64,000 bases of DNA from Ulvibacter litoralis (lineage in GTDB: Bacteria; Bacteroidota; Bacteroidia; Flavobacteriales; Flavobacteriaceae): assembly GCF_900102055.1 (NCBI RefSeq), contig NZ_FNBA01000005.1, positions 140,869-204,868 of the forward strand, read 5' to 3'. Within the stretch, counting starts at the first letter, position 1. The number at the start of each line of letters is the position of its first letter. Below the pieces are notes generated by a model that did not search any database, was not told where the DNA came from, and worked only from the letters and a program-made list of their open reading frames with translations. Of the stretch, positions 17,167 to 26,151 are shown piece by piece. The position numbers were made by a program, and so were the translations under genes.

Positions 17167-18176
17167 TTGTTATTTGTTTTAGGAAACGTAATGCTCCAAA
17201 TTCCTCTTACCTCATTACTTTCGTAGCCTGTGGCTTTATCTGAAGGATATAAACTCGCTATTTCTTTTAATGTTGTGGCTTCAATATTTTCATTTGGTTT
17301 TCCGTGACATTGTAAGCACATAGTATTGGTCGTAATAGGATAGTAAACCTTAACCACATCTTGTTGACGATCTACAATAGGAGTAGGTTCAACAGCATTT
17401 TTAATATCATTTTTGAAGGAATTAATGTATTTTAATTCTGCTGCATTTGCCTGATTATTTGGGTTGCGAGGCTTGTCAGATACACGTTTAATAGCAACGT
17501 TGTACACCGTAGACATACTATCTGTTAAGGGATATGCTCTTTCATTACAAAAAGTCAAAGCTTCATTTACCCCTTTTTTCTGAATAGTTCCCATTAGGTT
17601 TTTACCTAAAACCGCTTTGGTTGCTAAAGCATATTGTAACCCGCGTTCTCCATAACCTAAAGTGTCAATGGTAGCATTAGCTTGTTGTTTTTGAAACTTT
17701 TTCTTGTGTTGTTTCTTTTGGCCTTGAGATTGTTTCCCTCCATTTTTACTGTTGTAATGTTCTTCAAACCATTCAGGTTGTTCAATGTCATAATCAAACA
17801 TATAATCAGCTATTTGAGCAATAGTTTCAGAAGGGTATGCCTGCTTCGGCATGACACCAAATCGCTTCACTGCACCATACATTTTAGCATCTTTTTCGTT
17901 CGGGTTTTCAATCCAAGCTTGCATGGCTTTTACAAATTCATCTTTTGAAGTATTTTCACCTATATAATGTTTTTTTATTGCAATCATAGGTGGTCCTATT
18001 CGATCTTCCATTGTTGCTGAAGGGCTATGACAAACATAACAATTGGTTTCCATTAATTTTTTGCCAGGATGATTAACTTCAACTTGTTTTTGCGAAGCCG
18101 AATACTCTTTATGTTTTGTTTCTTGGCAACTATAAAGTAGGACGGATAAAAAAATAAGGTAGGTGATATTTTTCAT
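17163..18176 (-). CDS. Cytochrome c / DUF3365 (Tll0287-like) fusion lipoprotein
   Basis: The protein carries a lipoprotein signal (lipobox Cys17) and two haem sites. An N-terminal class I cytochrome c domain has Cys46-Cys49-His50 (CYVCH). A C-terminal DUF3365 domain has Cys287-Cys290-His291 (CLQCH). The two are joined by a Lys/Gln-rich linker at about residues 148-165. It should sit on a membrane facing the periplasm and move electrons or sense redox state. Its place in the CstB-like operon ties it to sulfide oxidation, but its partner is unknown. The domain pair in a single polypeptide is noteworthy. Confidence 0.85.
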   Translation of the reverse strand: MKNITYLIFLSVLLYSCQETKHKEYSASQKQVEVNHPGKKLMETNCYVCHSPSATMEDRIGPPMIAIKKHYIGENTSKDEFVKAMQAWIENPNEKDAKMYGAVKRFGVMPKQAYPSETIAQIADYMFDYDIEQPEWFEEHYNSKNGGKQSQGQKKQHKKKFQKQQANATIDTLGYGERGLQYALATKAVLGKNLMGTIQKKGVNEALTFCNERAYPLTDSMSTVYNVAIKRVSDKPRNPNNQANAAELKYINSFKNDIKNAVEPTPIVDRQQDVVKVYYPITTNTMCLQCHGKPNENIEATTLKEIASLYPSDKATGYESNEVRGIWSITFPKTNNK

Positions 18177-18182
18177 TAGTTA

Positions 18183-18452
18183 TTATTTTGAAAACTTTCC
18201 AGTCGCACAGCTTACGAATGATTTAGTTTTGGCTGTAAATGTATTTTCATCTTCAATAGAAGGATATCCTAGAGCCTTCAGTTTATCTTTAACCGAAAAA
18301 GCGTCCATTTCATTTTGATAATTAAAAGAAACTTTACTTTCATCTACATCCACATGGATTCCTGATATGTTTTTAATGGATGCTAATTTTGTTGAAATGG
18401 TATTTGCACAACCTCCACATTTCAGATTTTGTACAATTATTGAAGTTTTCAT
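18183..18452 (-). CDS. Heavy-metal-associated (HMA) domain protein with extra Cys
   Basis: This 89-residue soluble protein has the ferredoxin-like HMA fold, with the metal or thiol site Cys12-Gly-Gly-Cys15 and the GYP segment after the second helix. A further Cys82 in the tail is not part of the standard domain. Such proteins usually carry copper(I). In a CstB-like operon it could instead serve as a sulfane-sulfur or copper carrier. It lies 24 bp after the persulfide dioxygenase gene. Confidence 0.85.
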   Translation of the reverse strand: MKTSIIVQNLKCGGCANTISTKLASIKNISGIHVDVDESKVSFNYQNEMDAFSVKDKLKALGYPSIEDENTFTAKTKSFVSCATGKFSK

Positions 18453-18476
18453 ATATGTTTATTTAGATGATTCTAT

Positions 18477-19889
18477 TTATTTAAGTGTTGAAGGGCAGAT
18501 ATAGTTTGAAACAGGGAGTCCAGCTTCTTTTAACTCATTAAAACCTTCAGAAATATTTATAAGATTATGAATGCCTCTGCTTTTCAGAATAGAAGAAACA
18601 ATCATACTTCTATATCCACCAGCACAATAAAGATAAAACAAACCATTTTTAGGAAATGATGCTAGATGGTCGTTCAAATAGTCTAGTGGTGTATTTATAG
18701 CGTCCACCACATGCTCAGACAGAAATTCATTTTCATTTCGAACATCAAAAACCATTGTTTTTTTCTCTTCAGAAATGCTTTTGAACGTTTTTGCATTTAC
18801 AGTACTTACGGTATCGTACTCTTTAGCCTCTTTTTTCCAAGCATCAAAACCTCCTTTTAAATACCCAATGGTATGATCAAATCCTACTCTTGAAAGTCTA
18901 GTAATGGTTTCTACTATTTTATCGTGAAGACACACCAATAAAATAGGTTGTTTTACATCGGCAATTAGCGCACCCACCCAAGGAGCAAAGTTTCCATCCA
19001 AACCAATAAAAATGGATCTAGGGATATGTCCCTTCGCAAAATCTTCTTTACTTCTAACGTCTAAAACAATGGCAGCAGTTTCATTAGCAGCTACTTCAAA
19101 AGCATCTGGTGATAAGGCTTGCGTTCCTCGTTGCAGCACGACGTCGATGTCTTCATATCCTTCTTTGTTCATTTGAACATTGAGTGGAAAATATTTTGGA
19201 GGAGGCAACAGACCTTCAGTTACTTCTTTAATAAACTCACTTTTCGTCATAGTTGCTCGTAAGGCGTAGTTCATTTTTTTCTGATTGCCGAGCGTATCAA
19301 CCGTTTCTTTCATCATGTTTTTTCCGCAGGCAGAACCAGCACCATGCGCAGGATATACAATTACATTGTCGGCAAGTGGCATTATTTTATTTCGTAAACT
19401 ATCGTACAAGAAACCGGCCAAATCTTCTTTAGTTACGACTCCTTTTTTCTGAGCTAAATCTGGACGCCCCACATCACCAAGGAAGAGGGTGTCTCCACTA
19501 AAAATTGCGGTGTCTTTACCGTTTTCATCTTTCACCAAATACGTGGTGCTTTCCATTGTATGTCCTGGCGTGTGTAGCGCAACGATGGTAATGTTTCCTA
19601 ACTTAAATTCTTGACCGTCTGTAGCGATAACAGCGTCGAATGCGGGCTTTGCCGTTGGTCCATAGACAATGGAAGCTCCTGTTGCTTTGGCAAGGGTAAT
19701 ATGACCGCTTACAAAGTCGGCATGAAAATGGGTTTCAAAAATATATTTAATTTTTGCATTTGCAGCTTCAGCTTTGTCGATATACGGTTTTACTTCTCGT
19801 AAGGGATCAATAATAGCAACTTCGCCATTACTTTCTATATAGTATGCTCCCTGTGCTAAACAGCCTGTATAAATTTGTTCTATGTTCAT
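18477..19889 (-). CDS. CstB-like persulfide dioxygenase with two rhodanese domains
   Basis: The 470-residue protein has an N-terminal metallo-beta-lactamase domain with the metal motif His54-x-His56-x-Asp58 and His63, and further ligands in HTPGHT and SGDTLFLGDVGRPD. Two rhodanese domains follow. The middle one contains LVCLHDK and the last has the active-site loop CAGGYRS with Cys422. This order matches CstB of Staphylococcus, which oxidises persulfides and transfers sulfur to make thiosulfate. It is the first gene of the five-gene operon and has a perfect family-A palindrome at the class II position. Confidence 0.92.
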   Translation of the reverse strand: MNIEQIYTGCLAQGAYYIESNGEVAIIDPLREVKPYIDKAEAANAKIKYIFETHFHADFVSGHITLAKATGASIVYGPTAKPAFDAVIATDGQEFKLGNITIVALHTPGHTMESTTYLVKDENGKDTAIFSGDTLFLGDVGRPDLAQKKGVVTKEDLAGFLYDSLRNKIMPLADNVIVYPAHGAGSACGKNMMKETVDTLGNQKKMNYALRATMTKSEFIKEVTEGLLPPPKYFPLNVQMNKEGYEDIDVVLQRGTQALSPDAFEVAANETAAIVLDVRSKEDFAKGHIPRSIFIGLDGNFAPWVGALIADVKQPILLVCLHDKIVETITRLSRVGFDHTIGYLKGGFDAWKKEAKEYDTVSTVNAKTFKSISEEKKTMVFDVRNENEFLSEHVVDAINTPLDYLNDHLASFPKNGLFYLYCAGGYRSMIVSSILKSRGIHNLINISEGFNELKEAGLPVSNYICPSTLK

Positions 19890-19912
19890 GATTTTTTATT
19901 TTTTTTCGTACT

Positions 19913-19956
19913 CAAAAATATGATAGAATAGAGTTGTATGCAGTAACTTAAGTTAC
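19913..19956 (-). promoter_or_regulatory. Family-A promoter of the persulfide operon
   Basis: GTAAC-TTAA-GTTAC (19943-19956) is a fully self-complementary 14-mer. A perfect -7 element, TATTTTTG on the minus strand, lies at 19913-19920. The centre-to-element distance is 29.5 bp. The start codon of the CstB-like gene follows at 19889. Confidence 0.78.
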
Positions 19957-20025
19957 ACAGAGTCTAGTATCACACATGAGTGTTGTATTTGAAATAACTT
20001 TTAAGTAGAACTTTTGTTAAAGGAA

Positions 20026-20069
20026 TAAAAATAACGGTATGTGCTATTTAATACAATGACAATTATCAG
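20026..20069 (-). promoter_or_regulatory. Family-B site, distal promoter of the persulfide operon
   Basis: The palindrome at 20056-20069 reads CTGAT-AATT-GTCAT on the minus strand, one mismatch from consensus. A -7 element, TATTTTTA, lies at 20026-20033 at the 29.5-bp distance. It would give a second, longer transcript start for the CstB-like operon. Confidence 0.5.
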
Positions 20070-20078
20070 CTACTGCAA

Positions 20079-20122
20079 CTGATTTATATCATTTGTCCGT
20101 ACTAATTAACAACCTACTTTTA
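20079..20122 (+). promoter_or_regulatory. Family-B promoter of the Mla-type operon
   Basis: CTGAT-TTAT-ATCAT (20079-20092) is followed by the -7 element TACTTTTA (20115-20122) at the 29.5-bp distance. It lies back to back with the family-B site of the divergent persulfide operon. Confidence 0.65.
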
Positions 20123-20141
20123 AAGCTATAATTCATAGATA

Positions 20142-20924
20142 TTGAGCACATCAAATACCATAGTAGTTAAAACGAAACGCTTTTTTGAAGAAGTTGGCGA
20201 TATGACCTATTTCGCCATTCGTTTTTTAAAAGAAGTGTTTACGGCTCCTTTTGAATGGAAAGAACTTATTAGACAGTGTTATCAAATGGGAAATCGCTCT
20301 TTTCTCTTGGTAAGTGTCACTGGTTTTATACTTGGTTTGGTATTTACTTTACAATCGAGACCTACCTTACTCGAATTCGGAGCGGCTTCTTGGATGCCCT
20401 CTATGGTGAGTATCTCTATTGTTCGAGAGATTGGGCCTGTAATTATTGCACTTATTTGCGCTGGACGTATCGGTTCTGGAATTGGAGCAGAATTAGGAAG
20501 TATGAAGGTTACCGAACAAATTGATGCGATGGAAGTTTCAGGAACCAATCCGTTTAAGTATTTAGTCGTAACCCGAATTTTGGCAACTACCTTAATGCTC
20601 CCATTGTTAATTATTATGGGAGATGCCATCGCATTATTGGGATCGGCGATCGTTGAAAATTTAAAAGGGGAGGTCTCTTATTTATTGTACTTTAATAAGG
20701 TATTTGATGCATTAAAATTTAGTGACGTGATTCCGGCCACCGTCAAATCATTCTTTTTTGGCTTTGCTATCGGACTTGTAGGTTGTTATAAGGGGTATAA
20801 CTGTTCAAAAGGTACTGTGGGCGTAGGGGAAGCGTCCAATGCTGCCGTTGTGTACACGTCTATGTTACTCTTTGTGATCGATTTTATTGCTGTTTTTCTA
20901 ACGGATATATTTTACGAGGTATGA
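20142..20924 (+). CDS. MlaE-family lipid ABC transporter permease
   Basis: This is the inner-membrane permease of an MCE/Mla phospholipid transporter. The 260-residue protein has five or six hydrophobic helices and the family segments EIGPVIIALICAGRIGSGIGAELGSMKVTEQIDAMEV and FFFGFAIGLVGCYKGYNCSKG. The annotated start is a TTG at 20142; the next in-frame ATG (residue 21) would remove part of the usual amphipathic N-terminus. It overlaps the ATPase gene by 4 bp. Transport of phospholipid between inner and outer membranes is the expected role, with direction unknown. Confidence 0.9.
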   Translation: MSTSNTIVVKTKRFFEEVGDMTYFAIRFLKEVFTAPFEWKELIRQCYQMGNRSFLLVSVTGFILGLVFTLQSRPTLLEFGAASWMPSMVSISIVREIGPVIIALICAGRIGSGIGAELGSMKVTEQIDAMEVSGTNPFKYLVVTRILATTLMLPLLIIMGDAIALLGSAIVENLKGEVSYLLYFNKVFDALKFSDVIPATVKSFFFGFAIGLVGCYKGYNCSKGTVGVGEASNAAVVYTSMLLFVIDFIAVFLTDIFYEV

Positions 20925-21658
20925 AAGAAGTCGTGTTAGAAATAAAAGATGTGTACAAAAGTTTCGGGGATAACCATGTGTTGAACGGATTTAATCTAAA
21001 ACTACACAAAGGTGAGAATCTCGTAATTATGGGCAAATCGGGTTCTGGAAAATCGGTGATGGTAAAATGTCTTGTCGGATTGATGGCAGTGGATAGTGGG
21101 TCGATAAAAATACATGACTTCGATATTGTTTCGCTGGGGCGGAAAGAACTAGATGTGTTACGCACAGAAATCGGGTTTCTATTTCAGGGAAGTGCTTTGT
21201 ACGATTCTATGACGGTACGTGAAAACTTAGAATTCCCGCTTAGAAGAAATAAAGATAAAATAAAAACAGGGCAGAGTACCGATGAACTCGTTTTAGAAGC
21301 CCTTGAAAACGTTGGATTGGCAAATACAATCGATTTAATGCCTTCAGAATTATCTGGAGGAATGCAACGTCGGGTCGCATTAGCGAGAGCGCTTATTTTA
21401 AAGCCAAAAATTATATTGTACGACGAGCCCACTACCGGTCTCGATCCAATTACATCAAAAGAAATTATTGAATTGATGCGAAGAATTCAAGTTACCTACA
21501 ACACATCGTCACTCATTATTACTCACGATGTAGATTGTGCACGAGTAATTAGTAACAGAATGATTTTGTTGATTGACGGAATTAACTACATAGAAGGAAC
21601 GTTTGAAGAACTATCTAATTCCGAAGACCCAAAAGTGAAAGCCTTTTTTAAAAATTAA
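20921..21658 (+). CDS. MlaF-family ABC transporter ATPase
   Basis: This is the ATPase that drives the Mla-type transporter. Walker A is GKSGSGKS near residues 38-45. The signature is LSGGMQRRVALARAL, Walker B is IILYDEPTTGLDP and the switch His is in IITHDVDCAR. Its 245 residues fit the family. It overlaps the permease gene and is followed 5 bp later by the MCE-domain gene, so the three form one complex from one transcript. Confidence 0.93.
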   Translation: MKEVVLEIKDVYKSFGDNHVLNGFNLKLHKGENLVIMGKSGSGKSVMVKCLVGLMAVDSGSIKIHDFDIVSLGRKELDVLRTEIGFLFQGSALYDSMTVRENLEFPLRRNKDKIKTGQSTDELVLEALENVGLANTIDLMPSELSGGMQRRVALARALILKPKIILYDEPTTGLDPITSKEIIELMRRIQVTYNTSSLIITHDVDCARVISNRMILLIDGINYIEGTFEELSNSEDPKVKAFFKN

Positions 21659-21663
21659 ATGCT

Positions 21664-22662
21664 ATGAAAAAAACAGCTTCGTATAAAACCCGCGTCGGAT
21701 TGTTTGTTATTGTTGGGACGCTTCTTTTGGTAGCCGCTCTCTTTTTTATTGGAAATAGACAACACATTTTCAGTAAAAACATAAAGGTATATGCTATTTT
21801 TCAAAACGTAAATGGATTGCAATTAGGAAATAATGTGCGCTACTCGGGAATTAACGTGGGTACCGTAGGTAAAATTGAAATGGTGAACGAAGCCAAAATT
21901 GTGATACAAATGATGGTAGATGAAAAAACGGGAGCTTTCATTAAAAAAGATGCTATTGCCACGATAGGATCTGACGGATTGGTGGGGAGTATGGTTGTAA
22001 ATATTTTACCAGGAAAAGAAAATCTGCAACCGATAGTTTCAGGAGATACCATTCCTACCTATAGCAAAATTGGCGCCGACGACATGCTTTCTACGTTAAA
22101 TGTAGCTAGTGATAACGCTGCATTACTAACGTCAGATTTGTTGAAAATAACAAATAAAATTTTAACCGGAGAGGGGGCTTTAGGTATGTTAATTACCGAT
22201 TCGTTAGTTACCCAGGACATTCGAGTTATTTTAACCAATTTAAAGCAAACTACGAAGGGAGCGAATCAGTTAATCGTCTCTTTGGATGAAAAAATTTCAA
22301 AAATAAATATTGAAAAAAGTGCTGCAGGTGTGCTTTTAAGCGATACGCTCGTAGGGAATCAAGTTGAAAATATTGTAAGTAATTTGGAGCGTTCAAGTTT
22401 AGATATTTCTGAAACTACACAGCAGTTAGAGGCCATGATTTCTGAAATACATGCTTCTGAAAGTGCCTTCAACTATCTAACGAAGGATACAATACTTCCG
22501 AAGCACATAGATTCGACCATGTTGGAAATAAAAGCAGCCTCTAAGAAACTAAACGAAAATATGGAAGCCTTGAAGCATAATTTCTTCTTCCGAAGCTATT
22601 TCAACAAAAAAGAGCGACTTGAGAAGAAAAAAGCTAAAACCTCAAAACAATATAAGCAATGA
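21664..22662 (+). CDS. MlaD-like MCE domain substrate-binding protein
   Basis: An N-terminal membrane anchor (about residues 11-28) precedes a single MCE domain (about 38-115, with GLQLGNNVRYSGINVGTVG). A long helical periplasmic region follows, with a basic C-terminus. The MCE domain forms hexameric rings that channel lipids across the periplasm. At 332 residues it is longer than E. coli MlaD, as is common in Bacteroidota. It overlaps the next gene by 4 bp. Confidence 0.9.
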   Translation: MKKTASYKTRVGLFVIVGTLLLVAALFFIGNRQHIFSKNIKVYAIFQNVNGLQLGNNVRYSGINVGTVGKIEMVNEAKIVIQMMVDEKTGAFIKKDAIATIGSDGLVGSMVVNILPGKENLQPIVSGDTIPTYSKIGADDMLSTLNVASDNAALLTSDLLKITNKILTGEGALGMLITDSLVTQDIRVILTNLKQTTKGANQLIVSLDEKISKINIEKSAAGVLLSDTLVGNQVENIVSNLERSSLDISETTQQLEAMISEIHASESAFNYLTKDTILPKHIDSTMLEIKAASKKLNENMEALKHNFFFRSYFNKKERLEKKKAKTSKQYKQ

Positions 22663-23156
22663 AAATAGAACATTTGCAAGAACGCGTTTTAGATTATAAA
22701 ACATCGATTGAAACTGTTGTTTCTAAAAAGGAGGAGTGGACCCAAAAAGCGAAACCACTCTTGTTAAAAACCTTGAAAACAATAGCAGCGAAATATGCTA
22801 TTGGCTGGAAAGTTCAAGAACTCAATTGGATTCATAATAACGAAGCAGTTAATATTAGTTTTGAATCTTTTCCAGAAGAATTGATGGACTGCACCAATCG
22901 AATTCCTTCCTATCAATTCATTCCTGGTGGCGCATTGGTATTTACACAGACGTATAGCGGTGATGTTTATATGTTTGTACTGTTTCCTGAAGTAGACGGA
23001 ATGCCTATCGAGAATAATATGGCTGAATTTGGAACGATAAACCCTTCCGAAGTAACAGAAAAAATGATCATAGAAAAAGTAGATGAATTCTTAAAAGAAA
23101 TGATTCAGTGGGAAGTACCTAATAAAAGAACAAAGATGGGTTATAGCGCTTCTTGA
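22659..23156 (+). CDS. Hypothetical protein of the Mla-type operon
   Basis: I do not recognise a family for this 165-residue protein. It has no signal peptide and no membrane helix and looks soluble and mixed alpha/beta, with a charged N-terminal helix (LQERVLDYKTSIETVVSKKEEW). It overlaps the MCE gene by 4 bp, so it is translationally linked to the lipid transporter. Its 3' end overlaps the convergent patatin gene by 16 bp. Confidence 0.8.
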   Translation: MKIEHLQERVLDYKTSIETVVSKKEEWTQKAKPLLLKTLKTIAAKYAIGWKVQELNWIHNNEAVNISFESFPEELMDCTNRIPSYQFIPGGALVFTQTYSGDVYMFVLFPEVDGMPIENNMAEFGTINPSEVTEKMIIEKVDEFLKEMIQWEVPNKRTKMGYSAS

Positions 23157-23899
23157 TTTTCTAAACGTTGAATGGCGGCTTCATAACCAATTTCAAAAAT
23201 AGCGTCAATATTTTTAAGACTGAACATTCCGAATTTGGTTAGTTTTTCTGGAGCAATTAATACATCCACATCTTTAAATTTAGAAACACATTGGCTACCA
23301 AAACTTATGTGATAGGCTCTATTGGCTATTTGATAAGAGTGTTTCAATTTCGCGGGCTCTATATCAATTAACGGATTTACATAAACACCAATAATGGTAT
23401 CACAAATATTTTGAAGGGGTTCTATGGGAAGATTGTTGAGCACTCCACCATCTACATAGGGTGTTTTGTCAATTACCACAGGAGTGAAAATTCCTGGAAA
23501 AGCAGCTGAAGCTAGGACAGGTTTAATGAGTTCTCCTTCATGAAAAATTTTTTCAGTTCCTTTGGCGAGGTTGGTTGCAGGAATAAATAATTTTCTTTTT
23601 AATGCCTTAAAATCATCTTCTTGAAAGAGTGGGAAAAAATCTTTGTAAAATTTATTCGTATCAATAAACCCAGGTTTATTTCGAGCAAATCGTTTGTAAT
23701 GAAAAATGGGTACTGTTTTAAAAAAAGTAAGCATTTCTTCCCATGATAGTCCGCCAGCGTAGAGTGCACCTACAATGGCTCCAGCACTTGTTCCGGCTAT
23801 ATGAGTAATTGAAATGTTTTTTTCCTCTAGCGCTTTAATTACACCAATGTGTGCGACACCTCGAACACCTCCACCCGATAAAACCAAACCAGTTTTCAT
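23141..23899 (-). CDS. Patatin-like phospholipase (RssA-type)
   Basis: This cytosolic serine hydrolase has a Ser-Asp dyad. The oxyanion loop is GGGVRG (residues 8-13), the nucleophile elbow is GTSAG (36-40) and the catalytic Asp is in DGG near residue 152. Its 252 residues match RssA-like short patatins, which have no outer-membrane domain. It converges on the Mla-type operon, which also deals with phospholipids, but it is separately transcribed. Confidence 0.9.
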   Translation of the reverse strand: MKTGLVLSGGGVRGVAHIGVIKALEEKNISITHIAGTSAGAIVGALYAGGLSWEEMLTFFKTVPIFHYKRFARNKPGFIDTNKFYKDFFPLFQEDDFKALKRKLFIPATNLAKGTEKIFHEGELIKPVLASAAFPGIFTPVVIDKTPYVDGGVLNNLPIEPLQNICDTIIGVYVNPLIDIEPAKLKHSYQIANRAYHISFGSQCVSKFKDVDVLIAPEKLTKFGMFSLKNIDAIFEIGYEAAIQRLENQEAL

Positions 23900-24086
23900 A
23901 CGTTTATTATTTTATTTCAAATTTAATAAGCGATTCAGTTGCCTATATTTTTATCACAGGATAAAAATAAGAGATATCTTCTGTAACCAAGACGAGAGTT
24001 GAGAATAATTTCTCAATGTTTTATGTATATAATTCTAAACTTATTTTCTTTTATGGAAAGAGAGTGGTTTAGGATGTTGGTTTTAG

Positions 24087-24130
24087 GTGATAAATATCAT
24101 GGAAATTCTTTCATTTAAGAGATACTTTTG
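24087..24130 (+). promoter_or_regulatory. Family-B promoter of the first Usp gene
   Basis: GTGAT-AAAT-ATCAT (24087-24100) is followed by a perfect -7 element TACTTTTG (24123-24130) at the 29.5-bp distance. The ATG follows at 24163. Confidence 0.65.
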
Positions 24131-24162
24131 AAAGAATAAAACTAAAACCTAAATATCGTATT

Positions 24163-24996
24163 ATGAAAAAGATTCTTGTTCCTATTGATTTTTCTGAACA
24201 TTCTGAATATGCACTCGAAGTTGCGGCAACCTTAGCTAAAAAGACCAATGCTTCATTAGTTGTTTTACATATGATGGGGCTTTCTGAAGCAGTACTAACT
24301 AAAGATGAATCAAAGGAAATGTTTGAGGCCATCTATTATATGAAGCTTGCTGAAAAACGCTTTAATGAATTTCTTGATAAAGATTTTCTTGAAGGAGTTA
24401 CAGTAGAAACAACCATTCAGAATTATAAAGAATTTCATGAAATTAATAGTGTCGCACACTCTTTCAATGCAAATCTTATTGTAATGGGGTCTCATGGCGC
24501 AAGTGGATACAAAGAAGTATTTGTAGGATCTAATACAGAGAAGGTCGTTCGTAACGCTGAAGTGCCTGTACTCGTTGTAAAAAGCAGATCTAGTAGTTTT
24601 AAAATGGAGAAAATTGTGTTTGCATGCGATTTTAATACAGATTATATCACACCATTTAAAAAGGCTTGGAATTTCTTTAAAGATTCAGAAACTGAATTTC
24701 AGTTGTTGTATGTAAATACTCCAGAACGCTTTTTAGCAAGTGAAGAAATGGAAGAAAAAGCCAAACATTTTATGGATGTAAGCGGGATTAATTCTTCAGA
24801 AACATTTGAAAACATCGTGTATTATTGCGACTACAATTTAGAGCGTGGTATTTATGGGTTTTCCGATACGTTTGATGCAGATTTAATTGTAATTCCAACA
24901 CATGGAAGACGCGGATTGGCTCATTTCTTTTCAGAAAATGTAGGAGAAGCATTGGTAAATCATAGCGACCGACCTATCATGACTTTTAAAGTGTAA
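24163..24996 (+). CDS. Universal stress protein, tandem UspA domains
   Basis: The 277-residue protein holds two UspA folds. The first (1-143) opens MKKILVPIDFSEHSEYALEVA and closes with the nucleotide-binding signature GSHGASGYKEVFVGSNTEKVVRNAEVPVLVV. The second (150-277) opens KIVFACDFN and ends with PTHGRRGLAHFFSENVGEALVNHSDRPIM. Both glycine-rich ATP loops look intact. This differs from the later Usp copies, whose second domains are degenerate. Usp proteins help survival in growth arrest and low energy, and a family-B promoter precedes the gene. Confidence 0.92.
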   Translation: MKKILVPIDFSEHSEYALEVAATLAKKTNASLVVLHMMGLSEAVLTKDESKEMFEAIYYMKLAEKRFNEFLDKDFLEGVTVETTIQNYKEFHEINSVAHSFNANLIVMGSHGASGYKEVFVGSNTEKVVRNAEVPVLVVKSRSSSFKMEKIVFACDFNTDYITPFKKAWNFFKDSETEFQLLYVNTPERFLASEEMEEKAKHFMDVSGINSSETFENIVYYCDYNLERGIYGFSDTFDADLIVIPTHGRRGLAHFFSENVGEALVNHSDRPIMTFKV

Positions 24997-25038
24997 TTAT
25001 TGCAATTAAACGCTATTGAAATAATTTTTAGTAAGGTA

Positions 25039-25443
25039 TTAAGGCTTTCGCAATAAAACCTCACCGGTGATTTCGCACGCTCTTGAAACCATATTATAAA
25101 TTGTTCCAAATTTTTCTAAATTTCTCTTAAGTAGTTCAATATTTATGTTGTTCTCTTCACTGAAAACAATCACTTCATAAACAATGCCTTCTAATCTAGG
25201 AGGCTTTGTTAGATGGGTTGCTGTTATACTCACACTAGCTGTAGTGTATTCGAACTTCATCATTATAGAGAACCGTTCAATATTTTTAAGAATGCACGCT
25301 GCTAACGAGCTTATATAAATATCTGCTGGACTAGAAAGAAGCGTTTCAGTAGCTTTTGTTGTGCCAAAAGCAACCGAGGTGTTTTTTAAATGAAGTTCTC
25401 CTTCTTTTCCAGAAGTTGAGGTAGCTGTAATTGTGTAGCTCAT
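25039..25443 (-). CDS. OsmC/Ohr family protein
   Basis: This 134-residue OsmC-fold protein has the two redox-site cysteines expected for peroxide-reducing members, Cys50 (SLAACILKNIERF) and Cys123 (VSRACEIT). It likely reduces organic hydroperoxides using small thiols or lipoylated partners. It starts 9 bp after the purine nucleoside phosphorylase stop, so it is probably the last gene of the deoC-deoD unit. A second OsmC-like gene is at 41360. Confidence 0.88.
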   Translation of the reverse strand: MSYTITATSTSGKEGELHLKNTSVAFGTTKATETLLSSPADIYISSLAACILKNIERFSIMMKFEYTTASVSITATHLTKPPRLEGIVYEVIVFSEENNINIELLKRNLEKFGTIYNMVSRACEITGEVLLRKP

Positions 25444-25452
25444 TTTGATAGA

Positions 25453-26151
25453 TTATAAAGTATGTAAGGCTATTTCGACCATGGTTTTAAAACTGTGTTC
25501 ACGTTCGTCTGCCGAAAGGCTTTCTTGTGATACCAATGAGTCTGAAATTGTTAGAATAGCAAGTGCTTTTACATTGTGCTTGGCAGCTATGGTGTATAGT
25601 CCTGCAGCTTCCATTTCAACACAGAGCACACCAAATTCGGCCCATTTTTTAAAAGTATCACTACTATCTTCGTAAAATTGATCACTAGAAAGTACATTTC
25701 CTGCTTTGATGGGTATGTGTTGTTGTTCAGCATACTTAGCAGCTTTCATGAATAACTCAAAATTGGCAGTAGGGCAATAGTCTGCATTTGCAAATCGGGA
25801 GTTATTAATACCTGAGTTTGAAGAAGCTGCCATCGCAATAACAATATCTCTAACTTTTATATCGGTTTGGTATGAGCCAGCACTTCCTACCCGAATTAAG
25901 TTTTTAACGCCATAATCGTTAATGAGTTCGTGGCAATAAATAAGTGCAGAGGGAATTCCCATCCCTGTCCCTTGAACCGAAACTAGCTTTCCTTGATAGG
26001 AGCCTGTATATCCTAACATGCCTCGAACATCGTTGTAAAGTTTGGGGTCATCTAAAAAAGTCTCTGCAATCCATTTGGCGCGCATTGGGTCTCCAGGCAA
26101 TAAAACATTTTCGGCAATGTCACCTTTTTTTGCTTCAATGTGTGTACTCAT
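25453..26151 (-). CDS. deoD: Purine-nucleoside phosphorylase, DeoD type
   Basis: This hexameric-type enzyme phosphorolyses purine (deoxy)nucleosides to base and (deoxy)ribose-1-phosphate. Family motifs are LLPGDPMRAKWIAETFL at residues 17-33, VQGTGMGIPSALIYCHEL with the phosphate site, the ribose-site CVEMEAAGLY, and TISDSL. Its 232 residues match E. coli DeoD. It overlaps the deoC gene by 4 bp, which couples phosphorolysis with cleavage of deoxyribose-5-phosphate. Confidence 0.95.
   Translation of the reverse strand: MSTHIEAKKGDIAENVLLPGDPMRAKWIAETFLDDPKLYNDVRGMLGYTGSYQGKLVSVQGTGMGIPSALIYCHELINDYGVKNLIRVGSAGSYQTDIKVRDIVIAMAASSNSGINNSRFANADYCPTANFELFMKAAKYAEQQHIPIKAGNVLSSDQFYEDSSDTFKKWAEFGVLCVEMEAAGLYTIAAKHNVKALAILTISDSLVSQESLSADEREHSFKTMVEIALHTL

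Noticed and set aside
18477..19889. Reading this gene as a plain MBL hydrolase (glyoxalase II type)
   Set aside because: The two rhodanese domains with the C-terminal CAGGYRS loop and the thioredoxin/HMA neighbours fit a CstB-like persulfide enzyme better.
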